Assembly (NCBI GenBank): GCA_945929965.1
Contig: CAMEOT010000011.1
Span: forward strand, 1 to 64,000
Direction of reading: 5' to 3'
DNA: 64,000 bases
Origin: an uncultured Lachnospiraceae bacterium
GTDB taxonomy: Bacteria; Bacillota; Clostridia; Lachnospirales; Lachnospiraceae
Positions 25,938 through 36,492 of this stretch are shown one piece after another; position 1 is the first letter of the stretch, and each line of letters begins with the position of its first letter. The translations under genes and the position numbers were made by a program. The notes under the pieces were generated by a model. It ran no database searches, was not told where the DNA came from, and saw only the letters and a list, made by a program, of their open reading frames with translations.

Positions 25938-27284
25938 ATGAAGAAAAACGAAGAGTATATGTTGGAACATGCCGGCCTGTGCAGAGCGGCAGATAGATTG
26001 GAACCGCAGATGTTCGACGAATACGGTGTGCAGAGGGGATTGCGTGATAAGAACGGTAATGGTGTAGTCGCAGGCCTTACCAATATTTCACGGATCGAAT
26101 CCTTCAAAATGGAGGATGGCAAAAAGATCCCCTGTGAAGGTAAGCTGTGGTATCGCGGTTATGACTGTATCGAACTGGTCAACGGATTCCGCGGGGATCA
26201 TTTCGGATTTGAAGAGGTGGCTTATTTACTTTTGTTCGGTAAGCTGCCGAATCGCGACGAACTGAAGCATTTTAACGATATTCTGGCATCCAGCAGAACC
26301 TTACCAACCAACTTCACCAGAGATGTCATCATGAAAGCTCCCAGCAGTGACATCATGAATTCCCTGACCAGGAGTGTTCTGACACTGGCTTCCTATGATA
26401 AAAATTGCAGCGATACTTCCATTGAAAATGTATTAAGACAGTGCCTGGGACTGATCGCTGTGTTCCCTATGCTGGCAGTCTACGGCTACCATGCATATAA
26501 TCACTATTCCAATGATGAGAGTATGTACATACATCGTCCGCAGAAGAAGCTTTCCACAGCAGAGAATCTGCTGATGATGCTTCGTCCCGACAAACAATAT
26601 ACCGAACTGGAGGCCAAAGTACTGGATACCGCACTGGTGCTGCATATGGAGCATGGCGGCGGTAATAACTCCACCTTCACTACCAGAGTCGTAACCTCTT
26701 CCGGATCCGATACATATTCCGTAGTGGCAGCAGCGCTTTCGTCTCTGAAGGGACCCAAGCACGGTGGTGCCAATATCAAGGTCGTAGAGATGATGCGGGA
26801 TATCGAAGCCCATGTGTCTGACTGGACCGATGAAGATGCGGTAAGAGCTTATCTGAACAAGATTCTGAACAAGGAAGCCTTTGACGGCAAGGGACTGATC
26901 TATGGTATGGGGCATGCCGTCTATTCCCTGTCTGATCCCAGAGCCCAGGTATTTAAAAGCTTCGTAGAAAAGCTGGCAGTAGCCAAGGGCAGGGATAAAG
27001 ATTTCGCGTTGTATTCCATGATCGAACGGATGGCACCGGAGGTCATCTCCCAGAAGTCCAGAATCTATAAGGGCGTCAGCGCCAATGTCGATTTTTACAG
27101 CGGATTCGTATACAGCATGCTGGAGATTCCGCTGGAGTTATATACACCGATTTTTGCCATCGCAAGAATCGTGGGATGGAGCGCGCATCGTATTGAAGAA
27201 TTGATCAATATGGATAAGATCATCCGTCCCGCTTATAAGAGCGTGATGCAGGAACTGGAATATGTTCCGTTGAATCAGAGATAA
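25938..27284 (+). CDS. gltA: citrate synthase
   Basis: Condenses acetyl-CoA and oxaloacetate to citrate. The 448-residue protein has an N-terminal extension of about 40 residues typical of clostridial members, then YRGYDCIELV, the first catalytic histidine in MEHGGGNNSTFTTR, the second in GMGHAVYSLSDPRAQ, and the acidic region with ANVDFYSGFVYSML near the C-terminus. A methylcitrate specificity cannot be excluded by sequence alone. It stands alone; aconitase and isocitrate dehydrogenase are not adjacent. A terminator follows. Confidence 0.93.
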   Translation: MKKNEEYMLEHAGLCRAADRLEPQMFDEYGVQRGLRDKNGNGVVAGLTNISRIESFKMEDGKKIPCEGKLWYRGYDCIELVNGFRGDHFGFEEVAYLLLFGKLPNRDELKHFNDILASSRTLPTNFTRDVIMKAPSSDIMNSLTRSVLTLASYDKNCSDTSIENVLRQCLGLIAVFPMLAVYGYHAYNHYSNDESMYIHRPQKKLSTAENLLMMLRPDKQYTELEAKVLDTALVLHMEHGGGNNSTFTTRVVTSSGSDTYSVVAAALSSLKGPKHGGANIKVVEMMRDIEAHVSDWTDEDAVRAYLNKILNKEAFDGKGLIYGMGHAVYSLSDPRAQVFKSFVEKLAVAKGRDKDFALYSMIERMAPEVISQKSRIYKGVSANVDFYSGFVYSMLEIPLELYTPIFAIARIVGWSAHRIEELINMDKIIRPAYKSVMQELEYVPLNQR

Positions 27285-27290
27285 AAATAA

Positions 27291-27321
27291 AAAGGGACTG
27301 CGTATTTTTGCGCAGTCCTTT
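27291..27321. terminator. bidirectional terminator between gltA and a TetR gene
   Basis: AAAGGGACTGCG pairs with CGCAGTCCTTT around TATTTTTG, with one bulged G. A-tracts on the left and T bases on the right suit use from both strands, and the flanking genes converge here. Confidence 0.75.
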
Positions 27322-27338
27322 GCTGATTGTTATCATGA

Positions 27339-27860
27339 TCAGGAATAGATCTGACAGATAATGGATACGATCTCTTCAGCGGATTCCATGGAATTTTCCA
27401 TGATCCAGGTGACGTAGATATTGTAGAGGGAACCGGAGAACGCACGAAGCGTGTAATAGAAATCCCGGCCTTTATCTTCCGTATAATAGGTATCAAGGAT
27501 ATAACTGTCCAGGGCCTGCAGCAGCAGATGCCCCAGTCCTGTGTTCACCAGGCAGGCAATGAATTCTCTGTAATGATCAAAGTATTCATAGCAGTGCAGC
27601 ATATTGCGGTAGTCGTTATAATTGCCTTTATCCGGCCAGGCAGCGACATCCTGACGGTAGGCATCTAACAGATCCTTCAGATAACTGATGAAGATCTCGT
27701 CCATGGAGTTGTAATTGCGGTAATAAGTCATACGGGAGACTCCGGCCCGCTCGGTCAGCTCTGAGATGGTAATATTGGACAGAGATTTTGTCTGAAGCAG
27801 CTGTATCAAAGCCTGCACCATGCAATCTCTGGAAAATTGTTTGGAATGATTCTTGGACAT
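27339..27860 (-). CDS. TetR family transcriptional regulator
   Basis: A 173-residue protein with an N-terminal helix-turn-helix: residues about 28-50, ITISELTERAGVSRMTYYRNY. A compact helical C-terminal domain of unknown ligand follows. It is transcribed away from the DUF2974 gene, and the shared 97-base intergenic region contains a good palindrome (27883-27899), so it may control itself and that gene. AAGGTGATCTGCC upstream of the ATG is the ribosome site on the minus strand. Confidence 0.85.
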   Translation of the reverse strand: MSKNHSKQFSRDCMVQALIQLLQTKSLSNITISELTERAGVSRMTYYRNYNSMDEIFISYLKDLLDAYRQDVAAWPDKGNYNDYRNMLHCYEYFDHYREFIACLVNTGLGHLLLQALDSYILDTYYTEDKGRDFYYTLRAFSGSLYNIYVTWIMENSMESAEEIVSIICQIYS

Positions 27861-27882
27861 GGCAGATCACCTTCTTAATGTT

Positions 27883-27899
27883 TTCTACTGACAGTATAA
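27883..27899. promoter_or_regulatory. putative TetR operator
   Basis: TACTGaCAGTA (27886-27896) is a perfect 5-1-5 inverted repeat, extending to TT(c) and (t)AA with one mismatch pair. It lies in the divergent region between a TetR regulator and the DUF2974 gene, and overlaps a possible -10 TATAAA. Confidence 0.4.
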
Positions 27900-27957
27900 A
27901 ACGTAACACAATCCGGAAAAATACGCAAGGAAAGTTCCTCGCGGAAAGGAGCAGTAT

Positions 27958-29220
27958 ATGGCGGGAACAGTCATAGAATATTTAAAAAAATACGGAGATA
28001 TTCCATTTCGCGAAAAACCTCTGAATGATGTGGACAGTCTGGCCTTATGCCAGCTTTCTTATCTAAAGTTCGACGGAATGGTCAGTGACGTGCGTCACAA
28101 CGGTCCTTCCGTGACGCTGCGGGAGATCGCCAAACGGCCGGATGTGGATCAGCTGTTCGGAGATGTGCGTTTTGAAAAGGAGAACCGGGCACTGTTTGAA
28201 GGGCTGCTTAGCGGCAGACGCTTCCGGAATATGAAGCTGAATTGTTATATTAACCTGGTGGAAAAGGAGTGGGAGACCCAGTTCTCTGCGATTACCTTTA
28301 TCCTGGATGACGGAACACTGTTTTTGGCATTTCGCGGCACGGATGAGACTATTGTGGGGTGGAAGGAAGACTTCAATATGGCATTCCTGAATCCGGTACC
28401 GGGGCAGGAATACAGTGTCAAATATGTAAATATGGTCACCGGATGGCTGCATCAGCCCTTTTACATCGGAGGACATTCCAAGGGCGGCAACCTGGCGGTG
28501 TACAGTGCCATGAAATGTGCACCCTTTGTGCAGAAGCGGATCCAGAAGATATACAGTCTGGACGGACCGGGATTCCGGCCGGAGGTGCTGAAGGAATGTC
28601 ATTACAATGCGATAGAAGACAAGGTGGTAAAGCTGCTTCCGCATTCTTCTATGATCGGGATGATCTTCGAGAGGGATATTCATTACCGCGTAGTGGAAAG
28701 TAAAAGCCACGGTCTGCTGCAGCATGATCCTTTCTCCTGGCTGGTGAAGGATGATCATTTCGTGGATGTAGGCGATATCTATGAGAGCCAGAGGATCATG
28801 AATGATGCTTTAAATGAATGGATCCTGTCCCTGAACGAGGAGCAGGTCCGTACCTTTGTAGACACACTTTATCAGGTAATCTCCGCTTCACAGGCGGACG
28901 ATCTGATCACATTTACCGCAGATTGGAAAAAGAGTATGAATGCGGTAGTTACCGCATTGAAGGAAGTGGACGATCAGACAGCCGAGATGCTGCGTGGGAT
29001 CATTCGTTCGCTGTTTGAGATAGCCAGGTGCAAGGTGAAGGAAGAACTGACAGCCACCAAAAAAACACGACACAGATTTAAAAATACGAAGCGAGCAGGG
29101 AAAGCAGAGGAAGTCCGGCCGGATCCGGCAGCCTCTCCGGATGCCATTGTAACCCAAGAATCGGCAGCTCGTCATGCTCCAAAGCTTCGGGGCAGCCATC
29201 GTCAGGGCAGACCTGGATGA
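27958..29220 (+). CDS. DUF2974 (Mbeg1-like) alpha/beta-hydrolase-type protein
   Basis: A 420-residue protein with a lipase-like nucleophile elbow GGHSKGGNLAVYSA near residue 178 and LAFRGTDETIVGWKEDF near 125, matching the DUF2974 family related to class 3 lipases. The substrate is unknown. The last 48 or so residues (after KKTRHRFKNTKRAG) are basic and low in structure. They are read antisense through the end of the next gene, giving a 143-base convergent overlap. CGCGGAAAGGAGCAGTAT precedes the ATG. Confidence 0.85.
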   Translation: MAGTVIEYLKKYGDIPFREKPLNDVDSLALCQLSYLKFDGMVSDVRHNGPSVTLREIAKRPDVDQLFGDVRFEKENRALFEGLLSGRRFRNMKLNCYINLVEKEWETQFSAITFILDDGTLFLAFRGTDETIVGWKEDFNMAFLNPVPGQEYSVKYVNMVTGWLHQPFYIGGHSKGGNLAVYSAMKCAPFVQKRIQKIYSLDGPGFRPEVLKECHYNAIEDKVVKLLPHSSMIGMIFERDIHYRVVESKSHGLLQHDPFSWLVKDDHFVDVGDIYESQRIMNDALNEWILSLNEEQVRTFVDTLYQVISASQADDLITFTADWKKSMNAVVTALKEVDDQTAEMLRGIIRSLFEIARCKVKEELTATKKTRHRFKNTKRAGKAEEVRPDPAASPDAIVTQESAARHAPKLRGSHRQGRPG

Positions 29221-29701
29221 TCTTAAGGTGCTGACCTAAGCGGTCGATTCGTTGGTGGTGGGCACTGTTGACGCGCATTTTGACAGGAAAATACTTGAAA
29301 AGACGGGAATCCTCCGTCATAATGGAGGAATGGAAGGCATCACCGGAAGGCATACTATGTAGTTGATCTACGGGCATATCCTGCAGAATTGTGCCCCCGA
29401 AGGCAACATTGATGACCTGCATGCCCTTGCAGATCCCGATGACAGGGATTCCGGCGGCGATCGCTATGTCGAGAGCCTGGAATTGTAGGATGTCCAGTTC
29501 GGTGTCAACAGTGCGGGAACCTTTGTTTTTTTCACCGAAAAAAGCAGGAGTGATATCTCCGCCGCCCGGCAGGATCAGAGCGTCGCAGGAGATGACTTCC
29601 CCGGGGACTAAGGTTGTCACGGTTCTGGCGGGAAGCTTCCGAAAAAAGGTCTCGTAATTGCCCGTCTGATTCTTACGTCCCAAAATGACTAATTTTGTCA
29701 T
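29078..29701 (-). CDS. class I glutamine amidotransferase-like hydrolase (gamma-glutamyl-GABA hydrolase type)
   Basis: A 207-residue protein of the peptidase C26/PuuD group. The oxyanion strand is LILPGGGDITPAFFGE, the nucleophile Cys lies in IGICKGMQVINVAFGG (about residue 95), and the C-terminal LGLQWHPER gives the His-Glu pair. It probably cleaves a gamma-glutamyl amide. Its last 143 bases, including the His-Glu codons, are overlapped by the DUF2974 frame on the other strand. No polyamine genes lie beside it, so the precise substrate is uncertain. Confidence 0.85.
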   Translation of the reverse strand: MTKLVILGRKNQTGNYETFFRKLPARTVTTLVPGEVISCDALILPGGGDITPAFFGEKNKGSRTVDTELDILQFQALDIAIAAGIPVIGICKGMQVINVAFGGTILQDMPVDQLHSMPSGDAFHSSIMTEDSRLFKYFPVKMRVNSAHHQRIDRLGQHLKIIQVCPDDGCPEALEHDELPILGLQWHPERLPDPAGLPLLSLLASYF

Positions 29702-29787
29702 ATAATTTTCTGATACCTCATTTTTTTATAGTTAATATATGCCATAACTTATGATTTTTGCATAGGACAAATTAGCAAAAATGTATC

Positions 29788-29816
29788 TTACGCATTTTTA
29801 TAAATAGGAGTAAAAT
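29788..29816 (+). promoter_or_regulatory. possible promoter of the ATP synthase operon
   Basis: TAAAAT (29811-29816) with TTACGC (29788-29793) 17 bases upstream. The region is AT-rich, and the -35 is weak. Confidence 0.4.
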
Positions 29817-29824
29817 AGCAACGA

Positions 29825-29852
29825 CCCTGAGGGAGTGGAAACTCCTTCAGGG
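29825..29852 (+). promoter_or_regulatory. leader hairpin of atpB
   Basis: CCCTGAGGGAGT pairs with ACTCCTTCAGGG (12 pairs, one G-U) around a GGAA tetraloop. No T-run follows, so it is not a plain terminator. It lies about 25 bases before the atpB start and may stabilise the mRNA or affect initiation. Confidence 0.7.
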
Positions 29853-29877
29853 ATGTTTACGGAAAGGAAGTGGTATT

Positions 29878-30588
29878 ATGGAGGAATTGGCATCAGAACT
29901 GCTCAAAGAACTGAACTGTGATACGGCGTTTTCGATCAAGCTTCCGGCAGGTCTTCCACTGATCGGCGGAGTACAGCTGGATATTGCGGAATCGGTAGTG
30001 ATCACATGGGTAGTCATGGCAGTCATTCTGATCTTGTCGATTATCCTTACAAGCAACCTCAAAGTACACAATGTCAGCAGACGACAGCTGGTGGCAGAGA
30101 CAATCGTGACGAAGCTGGAAGGCATTGTTACGGGAATGATCGGAGAGGAAGGGAAACGGTATGTACCGTATCTGGTAAGTGTACTGTTATACCTGGGCAT
30201 ATCCAATATCATCGGATTGTTCGGCATGAAGCCCCCTACCAAGGATCTGAACGTAACAGCGGCACTGGCACTGATGAGTATCATCCTGGTGGAAGCAGCA
30301 GGCATCCGCAAAAAAGGCGTGGGCGGATGGATCAAGAGCTTCACCGAGCCTATCGCGATCGTAACACCCATCAATATCCTGGAGGTGTTCATCAAGCCCC
30401 TGTCTTTGTGTATGCGATTGTTTGGTAACGTTTTGGGAGCATTCGTTATCATGGAGCTGTTGAAGCTTCTGGTTCCGGTAGCATTGCCGGTACCCTTCAG
30501 CTTTTACTTTGATATTTTTGATGGACTGATCCAGGCGTATGTATTCGTATTCCTGACATCTATGTACATTAAGGAAGCCATTGAATAA
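29878..30588 (+). CDS. atpB: F1Fo ATP synthase subunit a
   Basis: Membrane stator subunit that forms the ion half-channels. A 236-residue protein with five to six membrane segments. The essential arginine lies in SLCMRLFGNVLGAFVIMELL near residue 180, and the last helices contain FDGLIQAYVFVFLTSMYI. GGAAAGGAAGTGGTATT precedes the ATG. It is the first gene of a complete operon; no atpI-like gene precedes it in the window. Confidence 0.95.
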   Translation: MEELASELLKELNCDTAFSIKLPAGLPLIGGVQLDIAESVVITWVVMAVILILSIILTSNLKVHNVSRRQLVAETIVTKLEGIVTGMIGEEGKRYVPYLVSVLLYLGISNIIGLFGMKPPTKDLNVTAALALMSIILVEAAGIRKKGVGGWIKSFTEPIAIVTPINILEVFIKPLSLCMRLFGNVLGAFVIMELLKLLVPVALPVPFSFYFDIFDGLIQAYVFVFLTSMYIKEAIE

Positions 30589-30634
30589 GTAACTATTCAC
30601 TAACAACACTTTTTTAAAACTAGGAGGATTCATT

Positions 30635-30850
30635 ATGATAGCTATTGGAGCAGGTATTGCAGCACTGGCATGTATCGGAGCAGGTATCGGTATCGGTATC
30701 GCAACAAGTAAGGCAGCAGAGGCTGTGGCAAGACAGCCGGAAGCAGAGAGCAAGATCACCAAGATCTTACTGTTAGGTGGTGCGCTGGCAGAGGCAACCG
30801 CTATTTACGGATTCGTTATCGGTATCCTGATCATTCTGTTCATGGCATAA
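30635..30850 (+). CDS. atpE: F1Fo ATP synthase subunit c
   Basis: Rotor-ring proteolipid of 71 residues with two hydrophobic helices joined by the polar loop ARQPE. The ion-binding glutamate lies in [11 protein letters not shown] in helix 2. Helix 1 is glycine-rich ([12 protein letters not shown]). The positions occupied by Gln and Ser in the sodium-binding Ilyobacter c subunit appear here as Ile and Ala, which favours protons. CTAGGAGGATTCATT is a strong ribosome site. Confidence 0.95.
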   Translation: MIAIGAGIAALACIGAGIGIGIATSKAAEAVARQPEAESKITKILLLGGALAEATAIYGFVIGILIILFMA

Positions 30851-31056
30851 CTATCCGAAGCCGGAAACGGCACAAACGATCGTCGAATGCTTGCATTCGT
30901 AAGAGCGTTTGCGACGATTTACGGCGACTAAAACTCCATAAGCAAAAGAAAAGCATCGAAGATGCGGTTTTGCGCATGGAGGTTTCGGATAGTTATAAGA
31001 ACCGAAGCCGGAAACGGCACAAACGTATAACGAAACGTAAGAAAGGATGAAAGCAC
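30851..31056. repeat. structured 206-base spacer with 24-base direct repeats inside the atp operon
   Basis: An exact 24-base direct repeat beginning CCGAAGCCGGAAACGG occurs at 30855-30878 and 31002-31025. Between the copies are CTATCCGAA/TTCGGATAG (30851-30859 with 30984-30992), CGAATGC-tt-GCATTCG (30884-30899), and a long hairpin around GCATCgaaGATGC flanked by ACTCCAT and ATGGAGG. No coding frame is present. The second direct-repeat copy leads into the atpF ribosome site. Confidence 0.75.
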
Positions 31057-31545
31057 ATGCTGAGATTAGATATTAATATTGTATGGACCATCCTGAATCT
31101 GTTGATCATATTTGCCATTGTGAAGATCTTCCTGATCAAGCCCATCCACAAGATCCTGGATGCGAGACAGGCAGAGATCGATAAGCAATATGCAGATGCA
31201 AAAGCCGCACAGGACAGTGCCGAGGAACTTAAAACTAAGTACGAGGCATCCTTAAGCGGTGTCCAGGCAGAAAAGGAAGGCATCCTGAACGAAGCAAGAG
31301 GCAAGGCTGGCAACGAGTATGACCGTATCGTGGCAGATGCCCAGACCGAAGCAAAAAAGATCCTGGACAATGCCAACAAAAATGCCGCACTGGAAGAGCA
31401 GAAGCGTATTGAACAGGCACAGGAGCAGATCGCAGGTCTGGTAGTGGAAGCTACCGCAAAGCTGGTGGCAGCCAAACAGAATGCAGATTCAGACAGAGAA
31501 CTTTACAACCAATTTATAGCAAAGACAGGTGAAAAGATTGATTAG
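31057..31545 (+). CDS. atpF: F1Fo ATP synthase subunit b
   Basis: Peripheral stalk subunit of 162 residues: one N-terminal membrane helix (about 6-26, [17 protein letters not shown]) followed by a long, charged coiled-coil. AAGAAAGGATGAAAGCAC precedes the ATG. A structured repeat separates it from atpE. It overlaps the fused delta-alpha gene by 17 bases. Confidence 0.94.
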   Translation: MLRLDINIVWTILNLLIIFAIVKIFLIKPIHKILDARQAEIDKQYADAKAAQDSAEELKTKYEASLSGVQAEKEGILNEARGKAGNEYDRIVADAQTEAKKILDNANKNAALEEQKRIEQAQEQIAGLVVEATAKLVAAKQNADSDRELYNQFIAKTGEKID

Positions 31546-33553
31546 TACAGCTTTAGAATACGCAAAAAGATTGCGTGAACTGAATATCCCCGGAGACATT
31601 GTAGGTCAGACAGGCGATATCTTTAAAGCCGTACCGCAGGTGAAGTTGGATTTTGAATCTCCTGCCGTGGCACTGTCTGCCAAGCACAATGTAATAGAAA
31701 AAGTATTCCCCTTACAGATCAGAGATTTCCTGAAGGTCCTGTGTGATAACGGAGATATCTATCTGTGGGATGATATCTGCACTGCGTATAGAGAACTCTC
31801 TCCCGAGAAAAAGGGTGAATTCGTTGTGACCCTGTCCTATGTGACAGAACCGACCAAGGAGCAGTTACAGAATATCCGTGATTTTGTACAGAAGAAATAT
31901 CACAGAGACGATATGGCCTTCGAGACGAAGGAAGACCCGGCTCTGGGCGGCGGTTTCATCATCCGTGCCGGTAACGAAGTCTATGACTGGAGTACCAATG
32001 GTCGTATGAAGCAGTTCGCGGACAAGCTTTCCCAGGTAGGTAAGACTGCCAGTGAGCAGGGAATCATCTCTATCCTGAAGGGTGAGATCGAAGATTTCCA
32101 CCTGCAGGCACAGGAGCATGAAATCGGTTCCGTTAGCTGGGTAGGTGACGGTATCGCCAATGTCAATGGTATCGACCATGCCGAGTACGGTGAGATCGTT
32201 ATCTTCGATTCCGGTGTCAAGGGAATGGTACAGGATGTCCGCAGGGATGAGATCGGATGCATCCTGTTCGGTCATGATACCGAGATCCGTGAGGGTACCA
32301 GAGTCGTTCGTACCGGTAAGAGAGCCGGTATCCCCGTAGGTGACGGATTCAAGGGCAGGATCGTGGATGCTCTGGGAGCACCTATCGACGGCGCAGGTCC
32401 CATTAAGGAAGAGGGGTATCGTCCCATCGAGCAGCCTGCTCCTTCCATCGTGGACAGACAGTCCGTAGGTGTACCGATGGAGACCGGTATTCTGGCAATC
32501 GATTCCATGTTCCCCATCGGTCGTGGACAGCGTGAGCTGATCATTGGTGACCGTCAGACCGGTAAGACCTCCATCGCCATCGACGCCATTCTGAACCAGA
32601 AGGGTAAGGATGTGATATGTATCTATGTGGCCATCGGTCAGAAGGCATCCACCATTGCAAAGCTGGTGGGAACCCTGAAGAAGAACGATGCCATGGATTA
32701 CACTATTATCGTATCCGCAACCGCCAGCGATCCTGCACCCCTGCAGTACATCGCCCCTTATTCCGGTACGGCACTGGCTGAGTATTTCATGTATCAGGGC
32801 AAGGATGTCCTCATCGTATACGATGATCTGTCCAAGCATGCGGTAGCTTACCGTGCACTGTCCCTGTTACTGGAACGTTCTCCCGGACGTGAGGCATATC
32901 CCGGAGACGTATTCTACTTACATTCCAGACTGCTGGAGCGTTCCGCAAGACTGAGCGCAGACAAGGGCGGCGGTTCCATTACCGCACTGCCGATCATCGA
33001 GACTCAGGCAGGCGATGTATCCGCATACATTCCGACCAACGTTATCTCTATCACCGACGGTCAGATTTTCCTGGAGAGTGATCTGTTCTTCTCCGGTATG
33101 AGACCCGCAGTCAATGTCGGTCTGTCTGTATCCCGTGTCGGCGGTGCCGCACAGACCAAGGCAATGAAGAAGGCAGCCGGAAGTATCCGTATCGACCTGG
33201 CACAGTTCCGTGAGATGGAAGTGTTCACACAGTTTGCATCCGATCTGGACAATGCCACCAAGGAGCAGTTACAGCACGGTCATGTATTGATGGAGCTGTT
33301 AAAGCAGCCTCTGTGCAGACCTTTAAGCATGGCAGAACAGGTTATGACCCTGTGCGCAGCCAACGGCAGAGTAATGCTGGACGTGCCTGTAGATCATGTG
33401 AAGGATTTCCAGATGCAGTTCTTAAGTTACATGAAGGAGCAGCACAGTGACATCGTTCGTCAGTTAGAGACCACCAAGGCGCTGGATGACGAGCTGAATA
33501 AGCAGATCTGCGATGCAGCTGAGAAATTTAAAAAGGAATTCTTGCAAAAATAA
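31529..33553 (+). CDS. atpHA: fused F1 ATP synthase delta-alpha subunit
   Basis: A single 674-residue frame joins the OSCP/delta subunit (residues about 1-170: [43 protein letters not shown]) to a full alpha subunit (from about 178: [25 protein letters not shown], Walker [10 protein letters not shown] near 340, [12 protein letters not shown] and [20 protein letters not shown]). Delta and alpha are separate proteins in most bacteria. The reading frame across the junction (about 32030-32080) has no stop. The GTG start at 31529 is poorly supported by a ribosome site and probably relies on coupling to atpF. Confidence 0.93.
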   Translation: MKRLISTALEYAKRLRELNIPGDIVGQTGDIFKAVPQVKLDFESPAVALSAKHNVIEKVFPLQIRDFLKVLCDNGDIYLWDDICTAYRELSPEKKGEFVVTLSYVTEPTKEQLQNIRDFVQKKYHRDDMAFETKEDPALGGGFIIRAGNEVYDWSTNGRMKQFADKLSQVGKTASEQGIISILKGEIEDFHLQAQEHEIGSVSWVGDGIANVNGIDHAEYGEIVIFDSGVKGMVQDVRRDEIGCILFGHDTEIREGTRVVRTGKRAGIPVGDGFKGRIVDALGAPIDGAGPIKEEGYRPIEQPAPSIVDRQSVGVPMETGILAIDSMFPIGRGQRELIIGDRQTGKTSIAIDAILNQKGKDVICIYVAIGQKASTIAKLVGTLKKNDAMDYTIIVSATASDPAPLQYIAPYSGTALAEYFMYQGKDVLIVYDDLSKHAVAYRALSLLLERSPGREAYPGDVFYLHSRLLERSARLSADKGGGSITALPIIETQAGDVSAYIPTNVISITDGQIFLESDLFFSGMRPAVNVGLSVSRVGGAAQTKAMKKAAGSIRIDLAQFREMEVFTQFASDLDNATKEQLQHGHVLMELLKQPLCRPLSMAEQVMTLCAANGRVMLDVPVDHVKDFQMQFLSYMKEQHSDIVRQLETTKALDDELNKQICDAAEKFKKEFLQK

Positions 33554-33589
33554 TATTTGCAAACAGTGATAGTAATATAGGAGGTTAAC

Positions 33590-35928
<2,339 letters not shown>

Positions 35929-35945
35929 GGAAAGGCGGTGTGCAT

Positions 35946-36362
35946 ATGAACACCTTTAGTTTGAAGGTCATTGCCAGTGATAAAGTATTTTTCGATGGAA
36001 AATGCGGCATTATTATCGTACCTGCCCTGGACGGCGAGCAGGCCATTATGTCTCACCATGAGGATATGGTCATTGCCACGAGAGAGGGCGAGGTACGCTT
36101 CAAGGAAAAAGAGGAGGATGACTGGACCAAAGCCGTAGTCGGTGTGGGCTGTGTCTACATTTCTCATAACCGTGTGATCATGCTGGTAGATACGGCAGAA
36201 CGCCCGGAGGATATCGACAGAGTCCGTGCGGAGGCTGCCCTGGAGCGTGCGCAGGAACAGCTGCGTCAGAAGCAGAGTATCCAGGAGTATCATGTATCCC
36301 AGGCATCCATGGCGAGAGCAATGCTGCGCCTGAAAGAAGCCGGAAAATACGAAGTCAAGTAG
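35946..36362 (+). CDS. atpC: F1 ATP synthase subunit epsilon
   Basis: Regulatory shaft subunit. The N-terminal beta-sandwich has FSLKVIASDKVFFDGKC, and LDGEQAIMSHHEDMV matches the conserved epsilon stretch. A C-terminal helical hairpin rich in Ala/Arg/Glu follows (AEAALERAQEQLRQKQS). ATG at 35946 has GGAAAGG 10 bases upstream; GTG at 35940 is the alternative. It is the last gene of the operon. Confidence 0.92.
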   Translation: MNTFSLKVIASDKVFFDGKCGIIIVPALDGEQAIMSHHEDMVIATREGEVRFKEKEEDDWTKAVVGVGCVYISHNRVIMLVDTAERPEDIDRVRAEAALERAQEQLRQKQSIQEYHVSQASMARAMLRLKEAGKYEVK

Positions 36363-36434
36363 TAATACGTAAAACATATGTAAAAAGTAACAAAAATAAG
36401 CCTGTAATGTTAGCAAATGTGTGCAATTCGGAAA

Positions 36435-36463
36435 TTGTTATTTTTCTGTCATTGCGATAAAAT
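36435..36463 (+). promoter_or_regulatory. sigma-A promoter of the LtaS-like gene
   Basis: TTGTTA (36435-36440), 17-base spacer, TAAAAT (36458-36463), 30 bases before the start codon. Confidence 0.6.
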
Positions 36464-36492
36464 CTCTTCAGAATCGTAAGGAGAGTTAAGCG

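Noticed and set aside
30855-31025. Possible two-repeat CRISPR-like array (24-base repeats)
   Set aside because: Only two copies with a 123-base palindromic interval, and no cas gene in the window.
31865-32839. Long antisense frame (324 codons) opposite atpA
   Set aside because: The alpha subunit is unambiguous on the plus strand. The frame reflects its biased codons.
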